Of a stretch of 64,000 nucleotides of DNA, positions 17,244-25,750 are shown piece after piece (the stretch's first letter is position 1; every line of letters begins with the position of its first letter). The notes under the pieces are model-generated. The model worked only from the letters and a program-made list of their open reading frames with translations. It did no database searches and had not been told where the DNA came from. This DNA is from Oscillospiraceae bacterium (GTDB lineage Bacteria; Bacillota; Clostridia; Oscillospirales; Oscillospiraceae), in contig JAFQCX010000037.1 of assembly GCA_017416245.1 (NCBI GenBank), positions 23,166 to 87,165 of the forward strand, in the 5' to 3' direction. The position numbers were made by a program, and so were the translations under genes.

Positions 17244-18404
17244 TTAAATGTTTTTCAGATCAATAATGTGAACAGAGGGGGTAAATCCGTCTGTTTCGCC
17301 AAGATACAGCTTGTTGTTGTGGTAAGCGGAGGAATGGAAATAGCAGCGGAGATTCTTGTCGTTTACCGGACCGAGGTCGATCAATCTGTCAGAGCCGGAA
17401 GCCTTTCTGTCAAATCTTACCAAGTGCATATTGGGATATCCTGCGCCGATCCAGATAATGCCGTCATCGTCTTCTTCCATAACGGCAACTCTGCCGCTAT
17501 AGGTTGCCTGACCGATACATTCAAATCGTTCTTCCTCCCAATGGAATCGGAACAGCAGGGAATTCGCCACCATACCAACATAAATCTCTCCGTCTTTTGT
17601 GACGATCCATTGGTCGATGCCCTGATTGCCGGCGATTTTCGCGCCGATATCCCGCAGGATAACGGTATCTGTATGATAGAAACGGTCCTCATCGGGGACA
17701 TATTTTGCAAGTCTTAAGGTCTTGCTGTAATAATCTACCCAGCCCAGATAGCAAATTCCGTTAGGTGCGATTACCATATTGTGGTGACCAAACTCGGAAA
17801 TTCTGCCGTGATCGGTTACTTTTCCGGTGTTGATATCCACAACAAGGAAGTGGTTGTCGGGAAGGGTGTTGATATATGCCTTGTTTCTGACAGGGTCAAC
17901 CTGCATGGACTGCGAATACATAAACTGAGGCATATCAGCATTGATCCAGCTTGTATCGGTAGCGGGATCGTAAATAACGACCTTACCACCCTTATCGTCT
18001 CTTACGCGGTTCCACTGCTCAAGATTGTCAAGGGCAAACTCGCTGTAAGAAATATCTTTGTAGCCCTGCTGTCTTTTCCGTTCCAGCATAGATTCGGGAA
18101 GCTCACTTTTCAGGTAAGAATTGAAAACAGGCAGGCCGTCCCATGTGAAGTGGCTGCATTCACCCATAATGAGCTTGCCGTCGGAAAGCACGCCCAGGGA
18201 ATTATGTATTTTTACATTATAGTTTCTGTTCTTTGCCCAAGGGAAAACATCGTTGCAAATCGTGATTTCGTCAGTTTTTGTGTCAAGCCATGCCAGCGTA
18301 TCGCTGCCGCCCGTCAGGCCAAGGTAAATACGGTCTCCGATTTTTCTCATAGCGGTAACTGCGGTGGCGCGTCTGCTTTGTACATATACTTCTTTCGTGT
18401 TCAT
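17244..18404 (-). CDS. Beta-propeller protein of unknown function
   Basis: A 386-residue protein made of repeated beta-strand blades with recurrent motifs such as GDRIYLGLTGG, GEIYVGMVANSLLF and DGIIWIGAGYPNMHL, consistent with a 6- to 7-bladed propeller of the YVTN/SMP-30/oligogalacturonide-lyase fold class. No signal peptide. I do not recognise the exact family. Its position among glycosidases suggests a lyase, lactonase or carbohydrate-binding role. ATG 18404 is chosen because TTGGAGGATTTTAT precedes it. The 20 in-frame codons upstream have no SD. Nearby upstream DNA (18485-18530) is AT-rich and contains a GTTAAAAT/ATTTTAAC inverted repeat. Confidence 0.6.
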   Translation of the reverse strand: MNTKEVYVQSRRATAVTAMRKIGDRIYLGLTGGSDTLAWLDTKTDEITICNDVFPWAKNRNYNVKIHNSLGVLSDGKLIMGECSHFTWDGLPVFNSYLKSELPESMLERKRQQGYKDISYSEFALDNLEQWNRVRDDKGGKVVIYDPATDTSWINADMPQFMYSQSMQVDPVRNKAYINTLPDNHFLVVDINTGKVTDHGRISEFGHHNMVIAPNGICYLGWVDYYSKTLRLAKYVPDEDRFYHTDTVILRDIGAKIAGNQGIDQWIVTKDGEIYVGMVANSLLFRFHWEEERFECIGQATYSGRVAVMEEDDDGIIWIGAGYPNMHLVRFDRKASGSDRLIDLGPVNDKNLRCYFHSSAYHNNKLYLGETDGFTPSVHIIDLKNI

Positions 18405-18545
18405 ATAAAATCCTCCAATTTTACTTTGGCCAAACAATGGCGCGTGTTGTTCGCATACTACCAAATTTAATGATAAATGCTGTTAATGTGTTAAAATGTA
18501 AACATTTTTAATATTTTAACAATTATTCATTGGGGGGTCTTGATT

Positions 18546-20384
18546 TTATGCTTTCTTAATGATGATGGATGCGGTGGTTTGCAAGTTCTTAATGGTGATC
18601 GTATCGCCTTCAATTTTGGAAATGCTTGCATTTTCCAGAGAAATACAGTCTGCGGAAAGGATCTTGACACCTTCCACCGTGACCGTCAATTCGGGGATCG
18701 TATTTTCATTTGCCACATGGAGAAGGTGCAAAACGATCTGACCGTCTTTGCCCTCTTTCCGTTCCACCATCACGAGCTTTTCGCTGACGGAGATGGTGCG
18801 GCCACGGAGATGCTCCTGCAGGACGGGAATGAAGTCGTCACCGGTGCGGTAGAAGCCGTCGTTTTCATTCAAAGCGAATACGGGATGGCTATGGCGGCGT
18901 TCCTTGCCATCTTCGTAGTACCGGGCAAAATGACTGATGGAAATAAACTGCACACCCCGCGCGGCTGCCGCCCGGACGGTTTCAATCAAAGCTTCGTCTG
19001 CGTAGAAAATCTTAGGCAGCAGCACGATTTGGCCAGCTTCCAAAGATTCCAGATCGCTCTGGGTGACAAGGGAGAAGGGGATCGTGTTGTTCACCAGCTC
19101 GTCAATGGTATGGAAGATGTTGTCTACACCGGCATCGATCATACACAGGCAACTGTCCGGAGAATAGAGAATCTTTACATAGTTTTTGGACGGTAAATTG
19201 AACAGCTCCACATTTTTATGGTAGTAACCGAAAGCCTCGCCCAGATTCTCTGACAGAGGGGAATTCTCCAGGAAGTTTTTGCAACCGTCTTTCAGCGTTC
19301 TGGCAGTCCAGGGAACACCGCAAAGACCGGTGTAGATCATGGACTGGGCCGCAAACCGTACGACCTGCGCCCGACTGGACGGAAGCTGAGGTTTATTTGT
19401 TACGGGATCCCAGTACCAACAGGTGTCGAAGACCTTGTAGCCAAAGCGCTCGCCGAACTTGAACGCATGGACCATACTCTTGACGCGTCCTTCTTCTGCG
19501 CGGATAAAGCTAACGCCGTTTTCCGCGAAAACGAGGTCGCAATTGGAAGAAATTCTGGAAGGCTCAAAGCCTCTTTGGGCCATCTTTCGTCCCGGGTTGG
19601 GGAAGGTGGGGTTGTGGAGCACGATGCAGTCCTTTCCACCCACTTCTTTTACATAGCTAAATAGCTCCTCGTGAACTTTGGCAACCAGATCAGCCTTGTA
19701 ACGCAGCCACCAAATAAACAGAGGATCATGGGTCTCCTTGTGGCGGTCTTCCGGTGGGATCCGTACATGGCGAAAGTGGCGCAGACCCATAGTGGTCGGG
19801 TCGGCATGTTCTGTTAGGTAATCCCGGAATGCCTGGGTGCATTTTTCACAGTGACAGGCAGTATTGTAAGAATTATCAAAGTGGAAACCGGAAAGGCCCA
19901 CATGTTCAATGCCGTATTTGATTACTTTCTTTATGTATTCGATGAAGGAACGGCTGTTAAAGCAGGGCTTCCAGCGATAATACTGACCCAGCCAGACTTG
20001 AATAGCGCCGGTGGCATCCCGCATGGTCCAGTCCTCCAGGTCGGGGACTTCGTCCATCAGGGTTTCGTTGTAGAGGGAACCCAGCTGGCAATAACCAAGG
20101 ACCTTGATGCCATGCTTGGCGGCCCGCTGGCACAGCATTCTGGTGTTTTCCATTTCTTCGCGCTCGGTTTCCAAACCAAAGCCTTTGAAAAAATGGGTGT
20201 AGATTACATTAACGCCTTTTTTTGCCGCTGCTTCCACCATTTCTTCCGTGTGGATCCGGTCATACCATTCTTTGGCCCAATCACCAAGCGTGAAAATGGA
20301 GTCACCGTCATTACCCATTCTTTGCAAGTGTCTTAGCGGTTCATGTCCCCAGAAGGACCATACAACAGGGGTATTCCTATCCAT
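18546..20384 (-). CDS. Putative TIM-barrel glycoside hydrolase, family not recognised
   Basis: A 612-residue cytosolic protein. It begins with FWGHEPLRH, continues with a TIM-barrel-like region (GVNVIYTHFFKG, GIKVLGYCQLGSLYNE, GLSGFHFDNSYN, CHCEKCTQAF), has a middle domain similar to the trimerisation/GATase-like domain of GH42 enzymes (YVKILYSPDSCLCM, AGQIVLLPKIFYADE), and ends in a small beta domain. The CHCEKC motif resembles that of putative glycosidases with a structural metal site. The acid/base cannot be assigned. SD AAAGGAGATAAACT. It is the third gene of a probable operon with the esterase (15-nt gap) and the GNAT-like gene. Confidence 0.6.
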   Translation of the reverse strand: MDRNTPVVWSFWGHEPLRHLQRMGNDGDSIFTLGDWAKEWYDRIHTEEMVEAAAKKGVNVIYTHFFKGFGLETEREEMENTRMLCQRAAKHGIKVLGYCQLGSLYNETLMDEVPDLEDWTMRDATGAIQVWLGQYYRWKPCFNSRSFIEYIKKVIKYGIEHVGLSGFHFDNSYNTACHCEKCTQAFRDYLTEHADPTTMGLRHFRHVRIPPEDRHKETHDPLFIWWLRYKADLVAKVHEELFSYVKEVGGKDCIVLHNPTFPNPGRKMAQRGFEPSRISSNCDLVFAENGVSFIRAEEGRVKSMVHAFKFGERFGYKVFDTCWYWDPVTNKPQLPSSRAQVVRFAAQSMIYTGLCGVPWTARTLKDGCKNFLENSPLSENLGEAFGYYHKNVELFNLPSKNYVKILYSPDSCLCMIDAGVDNIFHTIDELVNNTIPFSLVTQSDLESLEAGQIVLLPKIFYADEALIETVRAAAARGVQFISISHFARYYEDGKERRHSHPVFALNENDGFYRTGDDFIPVLQEHLRGRTISVSEKLVMVERKEGKDGQIVLHLLHVANENTIPELTVTVEGVKILSADCISLENASISKIEGDTITIKNLQTTASIIIKKA

Positions 20385-20399
20385 AGTTTATCTCCTTTT

Positions 20400-22331
20400 T
20401 TACATTTTTAGCAAATCGATAAGAAGTGGCAGGTCAAATTCTTTCAAAATACCGAAAACTTCCAGTTGCTCGTCCCGCTGATAATCCGGATTTCTAACAA
20501 AGTCCGCATACGAAACCGGCGGTTCCACACACGCAGCCGTAGTCCCGGCTACAGATGCAGCCAAAAGTGCATACAGGGCGCAGCGGGCATCTCCGGCAAA
20601 GCTGATATCGTCATAATACTGCTTGATCAAATCGTAGGCCCGCAGGGTGTCATAGGTGCGGAGAGCCGCAATAGAGGTGCCGCACATAACTGCGTCGCAA
20701 TTTCGCCGATATTCCGGGCTTAAGATCTTACCAACGGAGGATCTGATGCCGGTAATATTGGGAAGGTCCAAAGACTTTATTGCGCCAATGCCTCTGGGAT
20801 AGAACAGGAACACGGCGTTGCCCTCCTGCAGAAGCCGTTCGTAATGCTGGGTACATTCCTGGGAATCCTGCAAAAGGATGACGCATTTTTTTGCACCGGC
20901 AGGCTCCATCAGGACACCACACACAGCAATGCGTCTGTCGGTAAAATCAGATTCTCCCTCGGAGAAAAACCACACTTTTCGGTAGCAAATATCGTTTTGG
21001 GTTCTAAACATAAAAAACCGGGGAAACCGCACCGGCGGTCTGTTTTCCAGATCATTGGGTGTTTGCAGAAAACGCAGAACACGTGCGCGCAGCTCCTCGC
21101 GTGTGCAGGGTGTATACCGGTGCGCATCCAAGTATTCGTTGTAGCAATCGAATATCGTTTTGGTTTTCTCGTGTTCCGTTATCAAACAGCCGGTTTCGGT
21201 AGCCCGCAGCAATTCCTGCGGAACAAGAGGCGGCTGAGCATCTTCCACCGTTTTCCGGCGCGCATCCAGCACTTCCGACAGGAAAAGGGTAATCTCTCTA
21301 CGATGGACCTCAAACAGCCCATGGGCGGTTGGTGCGGTAATGAAGCGGGCATTTTCTTCCGCATTCCACAACCGATACACTTCACGAGCCCGGTGATGGG
21401 TAAATTCAGCGCCGGCAATATCCACGCCATCATATTCGGCAGCGCAGATCATATGGGGCTTCGGCGCAAGCAAAGCCATAAAATCGTCATGGTTGATGCC
21501 CAGCTTGACCACATCGGGGATGACCTGCTCCGGGTCTTGAGGACGGCCGTTCCGTAGCAGAGCCTGTCTTGTGGTGATATAGCAGGAGGCAGCTGCAGCT
21601 GCAAACCGGTCGTCCCACAATGCCATATACGATGTCATCATACCGCCACCCGAACAGCCGGTAATGGCAATTCGTTTGCTATCCACATAGGGCAGGTCCT
21701 CCAAAAGATCCAACCCTCTTTCCAAATCCCGGACAAAAAACGATGCAAGCGTCAGACCCGTCAACTGGCAGGGGAAGCCCATCTGAAAATGCTCCGCCAC
21801 AGCGCCACCAATGCGGGACTTTCCGTCCGGACCGGGGTATTGGACGCGCTCATACTGTCCCGGAGGATCTGCAGACAGCACAACGATGCCGTTGCGCGCC
21901 AGCATTCTGGCCAGGGAAATATATGTATCGTGCGCCCGGCCGATCGGAGAGTGACCCACCGCCACAATGGCGGCAGGCAGTCTGCCGGCCTGTTCATAAC
22001 CTTCAGGAAGCCAAAGTGTGGCCGTGACCGGCAATCCCGGAAGCGAATCGTATATGATATTTTGCAGCGTGATCCCATCATCCAAAATGTGCCGGTTGCA
22101 GATGCGGACATTCAGCGGCGCATATCGGTCCGGCAGAATGCCAACAGCCTTTTTGAATTTGGCCTGTATGTCTTTTCTGCGCTGTATGACATCCTCTTTT
22201 GTCAAAAGCCGGGTTTTTTCTTCAGCTTCCTTCCGGAAGTATTCATCTGAAAGATGGCGGATATAGTTTGCTTCTTGCGTACCCACATCATAGTAGCTTT
22301 CGATGCGTTCGGAAAAAACGGTCTCTTTCAT
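20400..22331 (-). CDS. Alpha/beta-hydrolase, acetyl-xylan-esterase-like carbohydrate esterase
   Basis: A 643-residue cytosolic protein with two alpha/beta-hydrolase-like halves. The first has the nucleophile elbow GCSGGG (in RIAITGCSGGGMM, about 224-236), the preceding VVLSADPPGQYER oxyanion-side segment and a His in APTAHGLFEVHRRE. The second half (about 440-643) has FAGDARC where a GxSxG elbow would be, so it is probably non-catalytic. This layout is seen in AXE1/CE7-like and CE15-like esterases that deacylate pectin or xylan oligosaccharides. Start ATG 22331 behind TGGAGGTGCC. It lies 18 nt downstream of the GNAT-like gene and 15 nt upstream of the TIM-barrel gene. Confidence 0.68.
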   Translation of the reverse strand: MKETVFSERIESYYDVGTQEANYIRHLSDEYFRKEAEEKTRLLTKEDVIQRRKDIQAKFKKAVGILPDRYAPLNVRICNRHILDDGITLQNIIYDSLPGLPVTATLWLPEGYEQAGRLPAAIVAVGHSPIGRAHDTYISLARMLARNGIVVLSADPPGQYERVQYPGPDGKSRIGGAVAEHFQMGFPCQLTGLTLASFFVRDLERGLDLLEDLPYVDSKRIAITGCSGGGMMTSYMALWDDRFAAAAASCYITTRQALLRNGRPQDPEQVIPDVVKLGINHDDFMALLAPKPHMICAAEYDGVDIAGAEFTHHRAREVYRLWNAEENARFITAPTAHGLFEVHRREITLFLSEVLDARRKTVEDAQPPLVPQELLRATETGCLITEHEKTKTIFDCYNEYLDAHRYTPCTREELRARVLRFLQTPNDLENRPPVRFPRFFMFRTQNDICYRKVWFFSEGESDFTDRRIAVCGVLMEPAGAKKCVILLQDSQECTQHYERLLQEGNAVFLFYPRGIGAIKSLDLPNITGIRSSVGKILSPEYRRNCDAVMCGTSIAALRTYDTLRAYDLIKQYYDDISFAGDARCALYALLAASVAGTTAACVEPPVSYADFVRNPDYQRDEQLEVFGILKEFDLPLLIDLLKM

Positions 22332-22349
22332 AACGGCACCTCCATAGAC

Positions 22350-23420
22350 CTATTTCAGAATATATCCTCTTCCGGAGTACAGGCTGCCACCGTCCTTGAT
22401 CCGCTGCAAAAGCTCCGCCTGAAAACGGTTTCGGGGCACCAATTCCTCGATGGGACATTTGTTGACACCAAAAATATTCTTAAACAGAGGTGTATTGCTT
22501 TTCGCACTCAAAACAATGCGAAAACGCTTCTGAAACTGCAAAATATTGGAATCCTCTTTCAAAAACGCCTGCAGGCCGGTATCCAGCAGCCAGGTGCTGC
22601 AGATAAAGGCTTTGTAGTGAAGCGCGGGGAAATACGTTTTCAAAAATCGTTCAGCCCCCTCCAGGGATTTTGTAACCGCATCGGCGCTGAGCTTATCGCT
22701 GCCCGGTATATGGACCGCAATGGCCATATCTTCATTATTTAGTACGCAGCTTTGGTTATAAAAGGTTTTCTTGTTAAAATCTATGCGCCCGTCGCTTGTA
22801 TAGGTGTAGCCGGAAATCGCCTCTCCATTTTTCTCCAATGTGGTGACAAAGCTGCCTTCGCTATCCGGAAGGCCTGCTTCGTCAAAGCGCAGACCTGCCA
22901 GCGCTACCGGGAAGGTTTCGCCGGTATTGGTGTCTTGATACACATGGAACTGATAGGGATACTCCGTGATCTCAAAGGCCAGCCGCCCCAGTTCAAAGAA
23001 GATCGGCTTTAAATAGCAGTAGCACCAGAAGCGCTTAACGTCCTGCAGACCCACAGAATCAAAAGTCTGCACATTGCCACGGAAATGCCGCAGCAGCGGC
23101 GCAAAGAAATTCAGCGGCTTGCCGTCATAAACGTAGCGTTTGGTGGCATTCAATTCATAAGCCCGCACAAACATAACCACCGTAAAGAGCATATGGCTGC
23201 CGATGGTCGCCTCTGCGCAGGGATCCTGCCACTGGATAACGCTCTCACGATCCAGCAGCTTCTCCTGCACAAACAATGTGCGATACAGCTCCTGCGCGGC
23301 TTCCAGCAAACCTGTATCTGCAGACACCGCATCGACGGCAGCAGAAATGGCCGCAGCTTCTTCCTTTTTTATATCCAACTCTGAAAGATAACCCTTCAGT
23401 TGCGGCAGTAATGCGTTCAT
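22350..23420 (-). CDS. Acyltransferase-domain protein (DUF5596 / GNAT-like C-terminal)
   Basis: A 356-residue protein resembling a family with an N-terminal DUF5596 region (FVRAYELNATKRYVYD, LKPIFFELGRLAFEI) and a GNAT-like C-terminal domain (VHIPGSDKLSADAV then FICSTWLLDTGLQAFL). These proteins recur in glycosidase clusters of Clostridia but have no established function. A role in acylating or sensing a sugar intermediate is only a guess. ATG 23420 is chosen for the adjacent GGGGGGGAT purine-rich SD. In-frame codons further upstream cover the promoter and are unlikely to be translated. First gene of the three-gene operon ending at 18546. Confidence 0.6.
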   Translation of the reverse strand: MNALLPQLKGYLSELDIKKEEAAAISAAVDAVSADTGLLEAAQELYRTLFVQEKLLDRESVIQWQDPCAEATIGSHMLFTVVMFVRAYELNATKRYVYDGKPLNFFAPLLRHFRGNVQTFDSVGLQDVKRFWCYCYLKPIFFELGRLAFEITEYPYQFHVYQDTNTGETFPVALAGLRFDEAGLPDSEGSFVTTLEKNGEAISGYTYTSDGRIDFNKKTFYNQSCVLNNEDMAIAVHIPGSDKLSADAVTKSLEGAERFLKTYFPALHYKAFICSTWLLDTGLQAFLKEDSNILQFQKRFRIVLSAKSNTPLFKNIFGVNKCPIEELVPRNRFQAELLQRIKDGGSLYSGRGYILK

Positions 23421-23550
23421 ACGATCCCCCCCCATATAGGCGTTTCCATTGCAATCTTCCAATTTCATTATATTGCAAGGCAGGCTCTGTTCCAATATAT
23501 AGTTCGCTTTGTATTTGTATAATTCGACTTTTATGCTTACCCTGCATTTT

Positions 23551-23579
23551 ATTATAATATGGGCAGCTTGTTTTAACAA
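23551..23579 (-). promoter_or_regulatory. Promoter of the GNAT-like/esterase/TIM-barrel operon
   Basis: On the - strand, TTGTTA (23579-23574), 17-bp spacer, TATAAT (23556-23551). The distance to ATG 23420 leaves a leader of about 120 nt. Confidence 0.65.
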
Positions 23580-23580
23580 G
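23567..23580. promoter_or_regulatory. Palindromic operator over the -35 box
   Basis: CTTGTTTTAACAAG is a 6-2-6 perfect palindrome covering the -35 hexamer of the promoter above, a typical place for a repressor site. The cognate regulator is unknown. Confidence 0.45.
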
Positions 23581-23605
23581 CATACGAAAAGCCACCACCC
23601 AAAGA

Positions 23606-25633
23606 TTATAGCGGCTGTCCTCTGAAGAACACCTTGCGTTTTCCAGGCTCCACACCGGGGCGGAAGGAAATATCCAGCTTTTTGACTGCATTATTTTCGA
23701 TTTCCGCTTCCACGATCGCTCCGCCCTTTGCCGCCAGCTTGAAGTGAACTGTTTCCCATTCCTCCGGCGCGGCAGGCAATAAATAAATATTCTCTCCGTC
23801 GCTTTGCAGCAGCATTTCCTGCACCGCTGACGAAAACACACCGGCGGCTGTGCCAAACCACGGCCGCATCATCCGGTCCTTTTCATTGATCTCAAACACC
23901 TCCGCAAAGGCGCCAAGGGACTCTGTTGCCTGTTTCAGTCCCTGGTAGGCATCCTTTCCTAGGCCAGTCCGGGCCAGCGCCACCGCCTTCCAGGACGCAT
24001 ACCAGATAGACACCCGCTTCCCTTGTGGGTACATATTGCCGTAGGTGGTCTCATACTTTCTGAAATCGTTCATAGCAGGCAGCAGCTTGGGATCGTTGGA
24101 GTCGATCACATGGAAGGGGTATTTCCCCGCGAATACCGCAATGCTCTTCTGACTACAGCCGGTAAAGGGAACATATTTTTCTCCGTCGTGGGGCAGGGTT
24201 TTCCTTAAACGCTTGGCTTTTTCGCTGCATTCGATACCGTATTCCAAGTCCACATTCAAAAGAACGGACGCCTTTTCGCACACCTCCAGCGCCTTGATTG
24301 CGCCACAGGATGTGAAAAAGGGATTGAACACCGATGATCCCAGCCGTTCCAGATCTGTGCATTTTCCAAGGTAGAGCCCTCCGTCCCGATCCTCATACAG
24401 CATATTCAGGGTAAAGAACTTGGCGCAGGCTCTGATCATCGGATAACAAGGCTGCAGAAAATCCCGGTCCATAGTATATTCGTAGTATTCAAAAGCGCCC
24501 ACCGCAAGCATAGCAATATGGAACACATGGTCCATCCAGAAGCCGGGACGGGACACCTCATTTCCGTACTCGTCCGTCTGCCATTGGAAGCGGGCCTGCA
24601 CCATATCCGGGTTCTTGCTGTAGTCCGTAGCTCTGGTAACAGCGTTCTTAAGGCAAGTTTCCAGCCGGTACTGAGGCACGTGCTTAGCCAGCTCTGTTTT
24701 GTTGCCCTCCAACAAGGCAAGATAGGGATAGTATTCATCAAAGGCAAAATATTTTCCCTGCCAGCAAATGTCGCACAAGCCAACAGGTATGGACCAACGG
24801 GTCGTATAGCATTTCAGGTGATACATAGCCGTGGCATAGGTTGCATCGATAAGCCCATCGCCGGTATGTACAAAGCCCTCGTTATGGTATGCCCGCCAAA
24901 TGCTCTGATTTTCTTCCAATAGTGAGGAAAATCCTGCATCCAAAATGTGCTTTTCCAAATGCACCATAGATGTCGGGAACTGTTCGTCGTACAGAGAATC
25001 CTCCAACAGATAATAGTAGCACACCACATCGCCATCGGCAGCGCTATGGGTTATGACCGCCCGATTCTCCCCCGCCACCGCTTCACCTGCCGTGGAAGCC
25101 AGCCAAATGCCGGCCCGATAGCTATCATACGCCCGAACCTCCATATCCACCTTCGCAGTGCTGCCCTCTGCTGTGATCTTCAGGCTGCGCAGCTCCTCCA
25201 ACAGCATTTGATCCAATATAAGCTCCAGCGAAACCGACGGAAAATCCCCGTGGAACGTCTTCTGGACTGCATACAGGTTGTGCTGTGGATGCACGAAGCA
25301 TACCGTATCCACAGACCTTCCGCTCTCATAATCGCAGTGAGAAAACAGTGTTCCGGTCACAGGATCCAGTTCCTGCGTAAATGCGCACACTGTGCCTGAA
25401 CAGGAAAAATGCAGGCTGCCCCATTGCATCAGGACCCCTTGCACCGGCTGCGTGTGGGTAAACGCCGTCCGGCGGCCCGCCCGAAACACGCAGCCCTTGG
25501 GACCCAGAATACCCTTTGTGCGTTCTTCCGCATCGCAAACTGAGCCCTCCCGGTCTGCCCAAAGGGCAATATCACCGTTACCCAATAGCGGTGGGAAATA
25601 GTCCTTTCGGTTTTCACTGCTGCTGTATATCAT
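23606..25633 (-). CDS. Six-hairpin glycosidase-like protein (GH95/GH65-type fold)
   Basis: A 675-residue cytosolic protein. The N-terminal beta-sandwich begins at YFPPLLGNGDIALW (about 12-25), the usual opening of GH95-like enzymes. An (alpha/alpha)6 barrel follows from about residue 250 to 590 (WQGKYFAFDEYYPYLALL, GFWMDHVFHIAMLAVGAFEYYEYTMDRDFL, SIWYASWKAVALARTGLGKDA), and a C-terminal beta domain with ENIYLLPAAPEEW. The likely substrate is a fucosyl, galactosyl or rhamnosyl side chain; it is not decided by sequence. ATG 25633 is chosen because AGAGGTGATTTT precedes it. Divergent from the AraC regulator gene, which may control it. Confidence 0.68.
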   Translation of the reverse strand: MIYSSSENRKDYFPPLLGNGDIALWADREGSVCDAEERTKGILGPKGCVFRAGRRTAFTHTQPVQGVLMQWGSLHFSCSGTVCAFTQELDPVTGTLFSHCDYESGRSVDTVCFVHPQHNLYAVQKTFHGDFPSVSLELILDQMLLEELRSLKITAEGSTAKVDMEVRAYDSYRAGIWLASTAGEAVAGENRAVITHSAADGDVVCYYYLLEDSLYDEQFPTSMVHLEKHILDAGFSSLLEENQSIWRAYHNEGFVHTGDGLIDATYATAMYHLKCYTTRWSIPVGLCDICWQGKYFAFDEYYPYLALLEGNKTELAKHVPQYRLETCLKNAVTRATDYSKNPDMVQARFQWQTDEYGNEVSRPGFWMDHVFHIAMLAVGAFEYYEYTMDRDFLQPCYPMIRACAKFFTLNMLYEDRDGGLYLGKCTDLERLGSSVFNPFFTSCGAIKALEVCEKASVLLNVDLEYGIECSEKAKRLRKTLPHDGEKYVPFTGCSQKSIAVFAGKYPFHVIDSNDPKLLPAMNDFRKYETTYGNMYPQGKRVSIWYASWKAVALARTGLGKDAYQGLKQATESLGAFAEVFEINEKDRMMRPWFGTAAGVFSSAVQEMLLQSDGENIYLLPAAPEEWETVHFKLAAKGGAIVEAEIENNAVKKLDISFRPGVEPGKRKVFFRGQPL

Positions 25634-25703
25634 AAAATCACCTCTGATTGGAATATTAGCACGAAAACAGCAATGTTTATATAGGAAAATCACCTGTGTC
25701 TTA

Positions 25704-25732
25704 TTGACAATCACGCATCTTTTTTCTATACT
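25704..25732 (+). promoter_or_regulatory. Promoter of the AraC-type regulator gene
   Basis: TTGACA (25704-25709), 17-bp spacer, TATACT (25727-25732). This near-consensus promoter ends only 18 bp before the TTG start, giving a very short leader. Confidence 0.8.
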
Positions 25733-25750
25733 GCAAGGGAGGTGATAACA

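Noticed and set aside
25742-25750. GTG start for the AraC regulator
   Set aside because: The GTG lies inside the SD AAGGGAGGTGAT; TTG 25751 has the right spacing.
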